From the NCBI GenBank assembly GCA_965153455.1, contig OZ234493.1, forward strand, positions 9,476,213 to 9,540,212: DNA of 64,000 nucleotides, written 5' to 3'. Shown here one piece after another: positions 1-12,100 of the stretch (position 1 is the stretch's first letter; each line of letters starts with the position of its first letter). The DNA is from Sphagnum compactum. Its lineage: Eukaryota > Bryophyta > Sphagnopsida > Sphagnales. Position numbers and translations under genes: made by a program. The notes beneath the pieces were generated by a model. The model was not told where the DNA came from. It ran no database searches and worked only from the letters and a program-made list of their open reading frames with translations.

Positions 1-660
1 ATTGATACTTAGTGCCATGAAAGAGTACTCAATTTCACTTATTTTCTAGTTATACACTTACATTATGGATAGGGAAAGGCATTGTTATCAATGCCTTCCT
101 TCCCCTTGCATAATGGTCAAGTGCCCAAACGCACTTACACAAACTTTCCTTACACAATAATAACAACATCCTCAATTAGCTTACAGAAAATTTCTTGGTT
201 TTTGATGGAAAAATCTCTTGCTCGAAGATGGCTAAAGAATTGCACCTTGTAAGATCTCTTAAAATATACACTATGCTCATCCACCGAAATCATAATGAAT
301 AAAACAAGGGTAATGTTTAGAGAAACTTTGCTTAAGTTTTGTTTAAGGGGGTGGTTTAAGCACCGCAAAACATTCAATGAAAACCAAACTTGAAGTACTA
401 CCAAGTTCAATAAATTGTGCACAAATGGTTGTGTGGAAAGATGTGGAGCCCTAGTGGAATCTTAATCAATTTAATAGTCCTCAATATTCAACACACATTT
501 GCGTATACATCCAAAAAACTAAATATATATTTTACAAATTAAGTTGTACAGCCTGGATAAGATATAGGCCATTCTTGAAGCAAGAATAATTCTGGGATGT
601 GATCATCATTATTCTATGGAAGACCAAGTTTTAGTAATGGAGTGCAAATGGAAAAAAAAG

Positions 661-692
<32 letters not shown>

Positions 693-1656
693 CCCAATTG
701 GAGATCCCCATCAAAACCCAAATAAAATCAGGGGAAAAGAGAAAAAGATGATAATGGGTGGCGAGAAGAAGAAAAAGATGATAATGGGTGGAACTCATAT
801 TGCTCTCTAAAAGTGGGATTTGATATGATTTGAGCATTTCTCACAACAACACTTTGTTTTTTGGTTGACATTGTGGTCCCCAGAGGACAAAACCCATGAT
901 TCTCTCGCATCATGATTCAACAGCAAGTAAGTAGTAAGTTGCCTACTTGTTCACTTCAAGTTTGTGCTTGTATTACTGTTCAGCAGAGTTTTTTATACAT
1001 TTATAACAGAAATTAATATAAAAAAAGGGAACCCATTTTGAGGAGTGCAGGAATATTACTATGCAATTTTGTAGATTGTTTTGCATGGTGAGCAAGCATT
1101 TGCAGGAACATGAAGGTTTTTGTTTTTTTCGCATTTGAACATCCAAAACAAAAAAAGCACCCTTACGTGTACCAGTATATAAGTTGAAGTTTAGTCCACA
1201 CAGTTTTGAAGATCAATCGGGAAGTAGTGCAGTACTTTCCTTCCTCTTGTTGTTTGGCAGAAATTCCTTTGTCTATGGTCAATCACAATTTTGCAACTAC
1301 AAGTTTGGAACATGCACACTAGTGTGCAAAGATCTCTTTGAACCATCATGGTATGTATGATGCACTTTGCAAGCCACCAATTCTGCAAAGACCCGCTCTA
1401 ATCCCAATTTCATGTTTTTTTGAGAACCAGAATTTCAGTACTGATTTGAGCACCGTCAGCTTTTGATTTTTGTTAATGAAAATCAGTCTCTTTCTTTTTC
1501 TTTTTTCTTTTTCACTGCACTTTCCTCATTTGTTGTTGGTCTAAAGTTTGATAACCCATCATGATCCCAAGTCTTTAGTATTGCAACCACAGTGTCTGTC
1601 GGTCTGCTTATTATGTCAAGGATCAATCTAATGACAAAATTGATTTGTGGGTTTGA
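1..1656. other. Intergenic region upstream of the NPF gene
   Basis: No protein family is recognisable on either strand. The stretch is AT-rich with homopolymer A runs near 680. It holds one short direct repeat: a 21-bp segment ending in ATAATGGGTGG at 741-761 recurs at 771-791 with a 30-bp period. The last few hundred bases presumably hold the promoter and 5' UTR of the transporter, but no TATA box or start site can be fixed by eye. Confidence 0.5.
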
Positions 1657-4600
1657 ATGGATTCTATGAACCAGAAGAATTCATTGAAGGAAGAGAACAA
1701 GCAGGAGGAGCGAATTGATGTGGGAGGACATCAAGTCTCAGAGTTTGTGCAAGATGACTCCGTGGATTTCAAAGGCAGGCCATCTGTCAAGGCCACCTCA
1801 GGCCGTTGGAGAGCAGCTTACTTCATCATGGGTAGGTACTAATGGGTGCCATTCAAACTTGATTCAAATCGTTTGCAAGTTGGTACACATGTGTTTTTGT
1901 TATCGTACAAAGTTCGATCAACTTATTATTATTATCATGGGTTCAATTAATTGTCATGGATTACAGCCATAAGGTGAACCTACTAGGGTATTATTGTTTG
2001 TGGCTCATTTGTGGACCTCTTGAGATTTGAGTAACCGAATTGGGTGGATGTCCACTTTCTCAGAAAAGAAGCAGTATTGATCAGTAGCCAGTTCTTCATG
2101 TTGAAACTGCAAAACCCATCTTATAGTACTTGATGTTGATTTATCAAATTTGCTGCATTTGGCATGGGCAGGCACTGAGCTGTTGGAGCGGTGTGCATAC
2201 TATGCAATTTCACTGAATTTGGTCATATACCTTGTGGATGTACTCCATCAAGGCACTGGACAGTCAGTCAAAAATATTTTCAATTGGGAAGGTATGTTAA
2301 ATCCACTCTTCCCAACCCCTCCCACCAAAAAAAAAAAAAAACAAACAAACAAACCAGAAGAATGTTTTAAAATGTAAGTGTTTAACATGCAATGAAATTG
2401 CAGCTTCCAACAAAATTAACCAAGTGATATGAGAAGGAAATTAAGCAGGCAGAAAATGCATGTTATGCATAACTAAATTCACATTCGAGCTTGTCACTCT
2501 TTCTTCAGGTCTGCTCTGATGGATGATCAATTCTATCATCAGTTAGGTAAGGTAGTAGTTCTTATTCCAGGAGTAAAAGCACGAGCTTGCACAGAAAACG
2601 AAAAATCAGAAATGATCAAACCACCACCTACATGTTCTTTGCACACAAAAGAAGGAAAACTGTGCGAATTTGCTAAGTTCTAGAGGAACACACAACACAG
2701 GTAGCCACCACCTCGCACAATTCTTGCAACAGCAAGCAATAGTCTTAACCACCAGCTGCCTCATATAAATACTGGAATTCAACAGGTGTGTCATGGATTC
2801 TGGCTTTGCTTGGTGGGTTCCTTGCGGATGCGTATACTGGCAAATACCGAATGATCATAATTGGGCTCTGCATTTACTTTCTGGTACATGTTCTTTACAC
2901 CTCTGGGAAAAGAAAAACCTCTCAAAGATTTCTTCTTTAGATACATGTTTGGTGGTACTAGGAGGAGCATGATCACACTACCTATGACTTTTGATGGGAT
3001 TTTTTTGGTGCAATTCAGGGACTTCTCTTCTTGACATTGGCAGTCAGTCTTCCTTCAATGAAGCCACCACAACAGCCTGCTTGTGCTTCTTCAGAGAATT
3101 GTGAAATTCTTTCCGCAACCCAAACACAGATTGGGTTCTTCTATTTTGCCCTCTATCTGGTATCAGTTGGAGTGGGGGCGGTGAAACCCTGTCTTTCAGC
3201 ACTTGGAGGTGACCAGTTTGATGAGGATGACGAGATTGAGAGGCCCCCAAAGCGGTCCTTCTTCAATTACTGGTGGTTCCCGATCATCGGAGGCAGCACA
3301 ATTGCACTCACATTGCTTGTTTATGTGGAAGATCATGTGAGCTTTGGGTTGGGTTATGGAATTCCCACTGCTGGTCTTGCGATTGCCATTGTCATCTTCC
3401 TTTCTGGAACTCCTTGGTACAGACTCCAGCGTGTGATCCAAGGAAGCCCTCTTACACAAGTAGCCCAAGTTCTGACTGCTGCAGTTCTCAATTTCAGAGT
3501 GGCAGTACCCACTGATCCATCACTGCTTCATGAGACAGATATGCAGAAGCAGACCAAGAAGAATCTGAAGAGGAGACACCTTCTTCACACTGATTCCTTA
3601 AGGTAGAAAAGATTGTTGCAACTTCTTTCATAAATATTGGGTCGATGTGTTTTCTTGTGGGTTACCTTGCATTTTGGTAACTTGTTTTCTTCTTCTCAAA
3701 CCTTTGCTTGGTGTATTTGTTTACACATTCATGAATTCTCAAAGCAGCGGTCAATCAGTTCAATTCTGAAAGTGTCAGAACTTGGGGGTGATTCCAACTT
3801 TGAATGCAGGTTTCTTGACAAGGCAGCCACTCCACGCAACTGGAAAGAAGAGGATCAACAACCAGATTACTCCACAAAAGTATCACCAGACATTGAGAGA
3901 AGAAGTAGTAGTAGTACATTGTCAAATGTCAGCACCAGCAAGTCTAGTCCATGGCGTCTTTGCACCGTTACACAAGTGGAGGAAGTGAAGCTACTTGTCA
4001 GAGTGATGCCGATCTGGGTATTCACTCTCATGTTTCTGGTTGCGGTTTCCCAGTCATCCAGTTTCTTCGTGTCGACAGGAAAAACAATGGACTTGTCAAT
4101 GGGTCCTCATTTCAAGATCCCTCCTGCAAGTATGGATCTAGTAACCAACATCACTGCTCTTCTTATGATACTTGTATATGAACTCTGCTTCGTCCCACTT
4201 GCTCGTCGGTTCACAGGCAATGAAAGAGGAATTTCAATGCTACAGCGGATTGGTGTAGGACAGGTGATCGCTGTCATTGCCATGATAGTAGCTGCCATTG
4301 TCGAGAGGAAGCGATTGCAGCTGATCAAAATTCATGGGTTGCAGAACAACCAAACTGCAACAGTACCCATGTCCGTTTTCTGGCTCACTCCACAGTACAG
4401 CATTCTTGGACTTGCTCAAGTGTTTTCCTACTTGGGTTTGCTTGAGTTTTTCTATGATCAAGCTCCTGATGGCATGCACAGCATAGGCTCAGCTTTATTT
4501 GCATCAAACACTGGAGTTGCCCATTTCTTGTGCACTGCCATTGTTGACATTGTTACCAGTGCAAGTGGCAGTCAATCTGGATCAGGTCATCATCAAAGCT

Positions 4601-4803
4601 GGATTGTCAACAACATCAATAAGTGCCGTGTGGACAACTACTTTTGGACACTGGCTGCCTTGAGTGCGATCAATTTCTGCATCTACCTTGTTGTCGCCAA
4701 TTGGTACACTTACAAACAAGTACAAGTTCATGAGGATGATGCAGAGTCAAGAAAAGTGGTGTTGCAATTGACCAACGAACCAAACCAGCTTGTAGAGGCT
4801 TGA
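1657..4803 (+). CDS. NRT1/PTR family (NPF) proton-coupled nitrate/peptide transporter
   Basis: Five exons, 1657-1831, 2172-2291, 2786-2883, 3019-3602 and 3810-4803, join in phase with GT-AG introns to a 656-residue protein. NPF/POT proteins are 12-helix plasma- or vacuolar-membrane symporters moving nitrate, di/tripeptides or hormones with protons. The first helix carries the proton-coupling ExxER motif (ELLER, residues 61-65). Helix 2-3 residues include LGGFLADAYTGKYR, and exon 4 has the family hallmark GGDQFDEDD. The usual long hydrophilic loop between helices 6 and 7 follows (Ser-rich, SSSSTLSN region). FYDQAPDGM near residues 540-548 is the conserved helix 10 signature. The length is a little above the usual 550-620 because of N- and C-terminal tails. 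The ATG is the first in frame before WRAAYFIMG. The family is certain; subfamily and substrate cannot be assigned by eye. Confidence 0.94.
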
Positions 4804-6589
4804 ACAAATTACAAGATCCTTTGCAGTGTCTGGGGTAGGTTCAAGATCTACTTCAATAGAGCTCTCTCACAATCAAACACAACAACAAAATTGAACAACA
4901 CCCAACCACTTTCTTCTTGTGAGCCATGTTCTTGTAACCCACCCACAACATGGCTCACAACATGGTTTTATGATCAAATTGCTTCGAGAAGAATTATGGG
5001 TTTAGACTACAACTGATTCACCAACACAAACACATTGTGTGCTGCCGTTTCACGATTCTCAAATCGTCTAGTAGCAAGTTTTTATGTGACAAAAACATGA
5101 GGCTCGGAGCATAACAAAGTTGATAATGAAATTGCCTTGTTACGGTTAGATATAAAATAGCAACAAAACCCATTGTAAAATTGTGGAACATTGAATGTTT
5201 TTGATTGGATGGTTCCATGCTTTTTCTTCCTCTTAGCACTCTTCACTCAAATGGGAGTTCACAATCAACACAAGTTGGGTAGGTAGACACAAAGAAAGAG
5301 TTGGTGTGCAACAATCCCAATGCAAACACTTGATACAATAATGTTTTTATGTTGTGTAGTGGACTTTTTGGAATTATGTAATTGGGTAGTTTTGAACAAG
5401 GGGAAATCTACATTAGATGCAATAAAAACATAAATAAAAGTATATTCATGAGAATATGGGCAATCAAAGGACCGGAGTCTTGTGCATTGCAAAAGATCAA
5501 AAGGCTATGTAAAGATGTTACATTTAAGTAATGTGTGTTCATTTTCCTATCTCTTCTTAACAGGATATAGAAGGTACATCAATCACTTCCTATTTTCAAG
5601 GAATTCCAAGGGATGGGATGAAGTGGACAACATAAGGTTATAGGTGAAAATTAAGGAGAGGGGAGGGAGAGGATTGGGTAGTTAATTTTCTAAGCATAGC
5701 CTCTTGTGGTAGGGCCCCTTGTTTCATGTCAACTCATTTGTGAGGGGGGTTTCTAACCCTTAAAACTTTGTAGCTTAACAATATTGTTGCTTGCCACCTT
5801 CTCAAAAAGGACTAAGAAATAGAAAGGTTCATATAAAATAAAATATTCTTTTGTAAAATGTTGGAAACAAAACTAATATTTTATGGAGTCTACAAGATCA
5901 AGGTGTCATAGTGTATATCACTTGAAGCAAATTTTGGACTTGGTAAAATGACCTTCTAGGTTTTTACTATCTAGGGGTTAAAAGTTTAAGATTGATTGTT
6001 TGATACAATATGTTTGGTTCTAAGTTCATTGAATTGTACAAGATTGTATCTTTAGCTTTAAATATAAATTGCAATGTTAATGAGGATTATGTTACCAAAC
6101 ACTCACTAATGCATCATATTCCATCAATTATGGTTCATTGAAACCCTAAAAACCTATAATGTGAATCCTTATTTCTTGTGGCATTATCTCAATGACTACA
6201 TATACATAAATAAGTGAATAAATATCATAGGTAAGTAGATAGGAAATATAAATGGTTATTATGTAAGCTGGTAAGTAATGTTGACATAAATGCACCCATA
6301 TTTTGTCTTTAAACACTAAACATATACTCTTATTGTCAAATGTTGCATTTTCTCGAAATGTTTTTAAACATGATTACTAGTTGTGTGATTGTAAATAAAT
6401 GGTAAGTATTCAAGTTAGCACACAAAGGGAAATCAATTCTTGCACATAAATATTGCAAAAGTTTAATTTGTTTTTATATCTCCATTTTTGGAATGTAGGT
6501 GTTTTATGTTATGAACTTTGTTGTCAACATGATATTTAAACGACAATGGTTGATATTATTGTAAAGATCGTGCATGCCTAATCATTGAA
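4804..6589. other. Intergenic region 3' of the NPF gene
   Basis: AT-rich DNA with no recognisable coding sequence. The first few hundred bases are presumably NPF 3' UTR. The distal part may be an unrecognisable 5' portion of the copia remnant that becomes readable near 6590. Confidence 0.4.
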
Positions 6590-8850
6590 AGGTTCTAAAT
6601 ATTTCACCCTTTTTATAGATGACAAGTCCCATTACACCATGATTTTTTTTTAAACACGAAAATGAAGTATTTTGAAAAATTTAAGATATATAAAGTGTTT
6701 GTTGAAAATCAAACTATAAATAATCTAAAAGTTATTCGTTATGTTGGTGGGGGGTGAGGTACATTTCCCATGAATTCAATGACTTTTGTGAAGAATGTGG
6801 AATTCTATGTCAACCAACCACCACATATATTCTTCAATAGAATGGAATATCAAAATGGAAAAACCAAACCCTTGTTGAGAGTGCAAGGATGCATGTTAAA
6901 ATTAGTACAACTTCCCAAAACATTTTGGCCAAAAGGTGTAGCTCTTACATGTTTTTTTTATAAAAAAAAAATTGATGTCCTTTGTACCCAATACTACTCC
7001 TTTTATAGTTTGGTATAGTCAAAGACCTAACCTAAACAACCTCCATGTTTTTTTAGTTTCCTACCCATGTACATGTGCCTAATGAAAGTTAAAACTTGAA
7101 TATAATTGTTTTTCTTGTATAATGGTTGGGTACGGGGAATAAGATGGTGCTTACAAAGTTTATGACAAAGGGCAAAAACAAGTTTTCTAAAATCGTGATG
7201 TTTTTTATGAAACAACATTCGATTATGTTATAGAAGGAAATAATTCAATAACATGAATTGAAGGCAAATAACCAAATTTGGTAATTGACCAACCAAATGC
7301 ATAAGATATAGAATACAAATATATTGACTTCATTAATCATGATAAAATGTATATTCAAAACTATCATATCTTTGATCAATAGATTGAACCTAAAGTCCAA
7401 ATGTTTGAGGGTTATCTAACTCCTTCTAGGTTTGCACTAGAGGACATTACCAAAAACATTGTTCAAATGCCAAAGAGATTGTTGAAGAAGTTCGACATAA
7501 GGTTTAAAAGGTCAATTCAAACAAAAAAACACCATCCTTGAAGCTAAAAGAATATATGAACAATGCCTTTATTATTTTGGCACAATTGGATGAATAATCT
7601 ACAATTGAAGAGGCCTTGTCAAGTCTTCAAGCTAATAAATGGCATCAAGGTTTCAATTTAAAATATGATTCTTTAGTGAAAAATTGAATTTGGACTTTAG
7701 TGGATCTTTCTTCAAATTGGTCCACAATCAATTGCAAATGGGTTTTAAAGAAAACATACAATGTTGATAGTCCAACTGTGTGATTCAAGGCAAGATTGGT
7801 GGCTCATGGCTTTTTTAAAGTTGAAAAATTAGATTACCAAGAATTTTTTTCCCCGCTAATAAAAAAGACTTATTACAAGTCATTTTTTCTTTGGTGGCAA
7901 ATTTAGATCTTGACCTCCATCACATGGATGTCAAAATGACTTTCCTAGATGGGTACTTGCAAGAGGAAGTTGATATGAACCAACTAGAAGGTTACGTTAA
8001 GGTTGGCAATAAAAACAAAGTTTGTAAGTTCATTAAAATAATTCATGGATTTAAACAAATTTCACATGCATGGTATAATAAATTGATGAAAATGTCTCCT
8101 TGCTTTCAATTTTTTGAAAAATCCGCCTAACTTTAATGTCTACATTAAATTCCATCAAAATTTCTCTATCATTTTAGGCTTGTAGGTTTATATGTGGATG
8201 ATTGTATACTTACTAGAAATAATTTATCATTTCTTATTACAACAAAAGGTGAATTATCAAAAGAGTTTGACTTGACCAATAATGGTCCACTTGGATATTG
8301 TCTTGGTACATAAACTTGTTTGTCGTCACTATAAAAATGTGGGGATATTTTTGTTTCAAGAAAAGTACACAGATGATGTTCTTCAAATTTGAACGTGTCT
8401 TTATGCAAGCATGTTTCCACACCCATGAAAATGGGAAAACTTTCCAAAGATATGACTTTTGAAAGTATTGTTGAAAAAGATTGTTAGATGGCAACAATTC
8501 CTTATTCAAGTGTAATCAAAAGTCTAATGTACATAATGATATGCACACATCTTGATCTTGCATATCCTATGAATCATGTTTTTCAATTTGTGTCCAATCT
8601 TGGAAATGGGCATTGGTTAGCTATCAAATGAATATTTTGATATTTCCAAACTCCAAAAGGTTTTGGATTAAAGTATGGTGAACTAGTGAAAATAATTAAG
8701 CAAATCACCAAACACCATATTAAGTTGGGGTGATGTTGATTAGGTTGTAGATATTGACAATTGTTATTCAATAATTAAACATGTCTTTTGTTTGAATGGG
8801 GTTTAGCATTAAATATTCATTTTGTTGAAATTGGTTTCTTCCCTTTTGGT
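6590..8850 (+). mobile_element. Decayed Ty1/copia pol remnant (integrase, RT, RNase H)
   Basis: Read across frames, this stretch follows the copia pol order. Integrase core residues lie near 6590-6830, including a Gly-rich VGGG that corresponds to the DGGGEY region and the QNGK segment near 6850. The integrase C-terminus is at 6880-7230. Reverse transcriptase begins near 7740 with FKARLVAHGF, continues through HHMDVKMTFLDGYLQEEV (7918-7971) and HGFKQISHAWY, and reaches the catalytic LYVDDCILT near 8190. RNase H linker residues (PYSSVIKSLMY) occur near 8500 and LNG residues near 8795. Frameshifts and stops interrupt it throughout, so it is inactive. I could not identify LTRs. Confidence 0.85.
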
Positions 8851-9159
8851 AGATCAACATACTCCCAAGTTCCATTCTTCTTAATTGAATTGATTTCCTA
8901 TTTGATAGTGTCAAATCATCTTTCATTCTCTATATATCATTGAAGGTTTTGTGGCTTTGTTTCAACTTTAACACTAGTTCAAAAAATGGAATGTAGTTCA
9001 TTAACTTAAATAATTATGAAACTTTTTAAAATGAAATTGGTTCATTTCATCTTAATCATTTCACTTTGTTCAAAATTATGTTGTTGTAAGGTCACAAATA
9101 ATCATTATAATTCATTACTAATTGAAATAATTATTATAATAAATAAGTTTATTTTGATG

Positions 9160-10090
9160 TTGTTTGAAATACCCTAAGTTACTCTACCCTTTGCTATTAT
9201 AGTTTATTTTATTTTAAACTTTTTAAAGTTATTTTATCATAAATTATTCTTACCTTTTTTCAACTATTCCACCTTAGGCTATTGTGGCCTACGTAATTTT
9301 GGGTTATCTTAGGCTATTCCACCTTATGCCATTTTAAGTTAGTTTAAGGTATTATTTTTATTATATAATATTCCACCATATGTCATTTTAAATTATTTTA
9401 AGTAATCCATTATAAACTATTTTAGGCTATCTACCTTAACTTATTATTGGAACTTATTTTAACCTATTCCACCCTAAGTTATTTTAGGTTATTTTAAGTT
9501 ATTATACTTCAAGTTGTGCCCTAAATTAAAGTTACATAACCTAAAATAACCAAAAATATCATAGGGTGAAATAACTTGAATTTTTTTAAAAAAACTTAAA
9601 GTGAAATAACTTACACTAGAAAAAAAATCATCTTTTGCAAATGTCTTATGTAAATGAAAATTTTGTATGTAATTAAAAATGTTATATGCAATTTTCTTAG
9701 TTGCATGACACCTTTAGTTAGATAAGACAAATCGCAAAAGATAATTTTTTTATTAATGTTATAATATAGCCAATAATAGCTCATGGTAAAATGCCTTTGA
9801 ATAACCTAAGGAGGAATAACCTAAAATAATTGAAAATAACCTAAAATAAAACAATCAATAATAACCTAGGGTGGAATAACCTAGAATAATTTTAAAAAAT
9901 TTATGGTAAAATAATCAATGACGACATAGGGTGGAATAATTTAAAATAGTTTAGAATAATGTAGGGAAAAATAACTTATAATAACCTAGGGTGGAGTAAT
10001 TTAAAATAATTGAAAATAACCTAAAGTAGAATAGACTAAAATAACTTAAGCTTAAATAGCTTAGAAAATCATAAAGTGGAATAATTTAAA
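9160..10090. repeat. Degenerate AT-rich short repeats in inverted orientation
   Basis: From about 9170 to 9510 the sequence repeats a degenerate unit resembling CTATTCCACCTTAGG and TTATTTTAGG. From about 9525 to 10090 the same unit appears in reverse complement (ATAACCTAGGGTGGAATAACC). The orientation changes near 9515, so the block is a large imperfect palindrome made of short tandem repeats. There is no coding potential. A CACTA-like MITE (9614-9758) sits in the right arm. Confidence 0.75.
9614..9758. mobile_element. 145-bp CACTA-like MITE with TTA target duplication
   Basis: The element starts CACTAGAAAAAAAATC and ends GATAATTTTTTTATTAATG, which is close to the reverse complement of the start. 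Inward, GCAAATGTCTTAT on the left pairs with ATAAGACAAATCGC on the right, so the terminal inverted repeats reach about 30-35 bp with a few mismatches. TTA occurs immediately outside both ends (9611-9613 and 9759-9761). A CACTA terminus with a 3-bp target duplication is the signature of CACTA/En-Spm DNA transposons. At 145 bp this is a non-autonomous miniature copy. The right terminus (TTAATG in place of CTAGTG) has drifted. Confidence 0.7.
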
Positions 10091-10093
10091 TAG

Positions 10094-12100
10094 TCAAATT
10101 TTTTGCCTATAGGTAAATAGGTAGGTAATATGTAGGTAGATGGGTATGTAGGTAAGTAGGTTGGTGATAGGTAGGTGAATGAGGCTAATAATCAATAGGT
10201 AGGTTGACAGGTCATAGGTGGGTAGGTTGTAAGTAGGTGAATGATAAATAACATGGAGGTTGGTAATAGATAGGTAGGTAATCTTTGTTTCATCAAACAT
10301 TACATCTTTACTCAACATTACGATTTTTTTCTTAAGTTCAAATAGTCTATACACCTTCCTTCTATCATTATAACCAACAAACAAACATTTGCATGTCTTA
10401 TTCTCTAATTTGTTTCTATATTCTTTGGGTACATGAACATAAACAAGACAACCAAATGTTTTGAGATGGATAACTTGAAGTTTATTTTTCATGTATTTCT
10501 ATTCCAGTGCATGACACCTTTGTTAACTTGCATTACTCCCTTGTTGACAAAATATTTGGTTATGTTAACTGCTTCTAACCATAGATCATTAGGTGCGCCT
10601 TGTTCTCCATCACCATATTCCTTGTTTTTTTCAATTCCTTCTTTTTGTTACTAGAAGTTTTATTTTGGTATTAATGCAAGCTTGTTTTTATTGCCACTTG
10701 TTCTATTAACTTCATAGAAATAATTGAATTCCTGACATAAGAACTTGCCCCCCCTTAAATGTCTTCAAAAATTTTATTATCTTCTTTTTCTCCTTTCATT
10801 TCTTTGAACATGGCAAAGGCTTCATTTTAAAACATACACCCAATTTTTGGGAGAAAAATTGTTCACAAATATAATAAACTATTTAGAATTATATATAAGT
10901 AATGTTTTTGGCATGGGTCCTACTAGATCAAAATGAACTAACTAAAATGAATGTTTTTTTGAATTACTCACTCTTTATGTTGCTTCCTTGTGAAATATTC
11001 GTCACATACAATTTGCTTTGAATTAAATGCAAACATTTGTATCACTTTGTCTTTTCTTAACAAATGGTTAAAACTTTGGGTGTGTAAATGACCATATCTC
11101 TAATGCCATGATTTTAGAGGTCATTAAGTTTGCACATTTTTATGTTTATATGTAAAAAGCCCATTGTTTTTGTCTCTATACCCCACACTTACAATCTTCT
11201 TATTATAGATATTATGGAACACCTAACATTTTTCATTAAAAAAATAGATTTTTTTTTATTGATCAATGATTTCACAAATATTAGAACTTAAAAAATGACA
11301 CATACAAAGCATTTTTTATATTTATCCTTCTAAGGTTTGGATTTGCCTTTGCCTCAATCACATGATTTTTTCCTCCAATAGTTTTAGCTAATTTCTTGCC
11401 TATTGTTTTTCCTAATACAGAATATAGGTTTGACTTACTTCATATTATGTGTTGGGATGCTCCAAAATTGACATACCAACTATAATTACATGCACATTAA
11501 TCATTGTTTCAAAATATCTTCTACTTCAACAACTCCCTCATCTTTTTCTTTTTGATTCTCTTAAACTACGTTTCTAAACATTCCTCATGATGGAATAGTC
11601 TTATAGTAATGGTAGTTGTGTGTTATGTGACCCTCCTTGCCATAAACATCACACACAAGATCAAATTTTCCAACTACTTCTATCATTTTTTGAAATATTC
11701 TTCATCCTTTCCTTTTAGTGCTTCATCTTCCTTTGCCATTCTAACTTCCCTTTAGAAGTCCCCCCCTAATTGATTATTGTTTAAATCAAATGTTGAATGG
11801 GTTATTAAAGACTTGCGAGAAAAAAATGTGTAGAGTATTAGCTTAGTTAATGTGTTGCAACTTTTGAATGACTAAATGTTAGGATGTTGAATTAGTTTCA
11901 CCAAATGATAATGAAACATTGGTTGTGTAGTTCAAGAAAAACAACTACCATTTTCCTATTGACATGTTCATACCCTAATTTATCATCCTATAAATTTGTA
12001 TGCATCTACAATTTTTTATTTTCAAATGCAAAGGGCAAGTTTTTTTAAAGCTTGAGTTTTGCCACTTAAACGCTTGTCAATGGTGTTAGCCTGCCAAACA
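10094..12100 (-). mobile_element. Decayed Ty1/copia remnant B (gag tail to integrase)
   Basis: On the minus strand, from high to low coordinates, the order is as follows. Probable gag residues lie at about 12100-11700. A degenerate CCHC zinc knuckle is near 11660-11600 (CDVYGKEGHITHNYHYYK). A retropepsin region near 11490 reads NFGASQHI, where the family has a D-[ST]-G catalytic triad. GAG-pre-integrase residues follow, then an integrase core with HFDLVGPMPK near 10990. The integrase C-terminus is open at 10492-10250: HLKTFGCLVYVHVPKEYR, CLFVGYNDRRKVYRL and ISKDVMFDET-type residues. Stops and frameshifts are common elsewhere. The 3' end runs into a tetranucleotide repeat. Confidence 0.8.
10110..10285. 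repeat. Imperfect (AGGT)n tetranucleotide tract
   Basis: Interrupted runs of TAGGTAGG and GTAGGT mark the 3' limit of copia remnant B. Similar tracts occur at 26711-26835, 36007-36056, 43195-43220, 44515-44535 and 49862-49872. Confidence 0.75.

Noticed and set aside
150-422. 90-codon minus-strand frame
   Set aside because: I could not link it to any protein family, and it lies in an AT-rich region without supporting exons.
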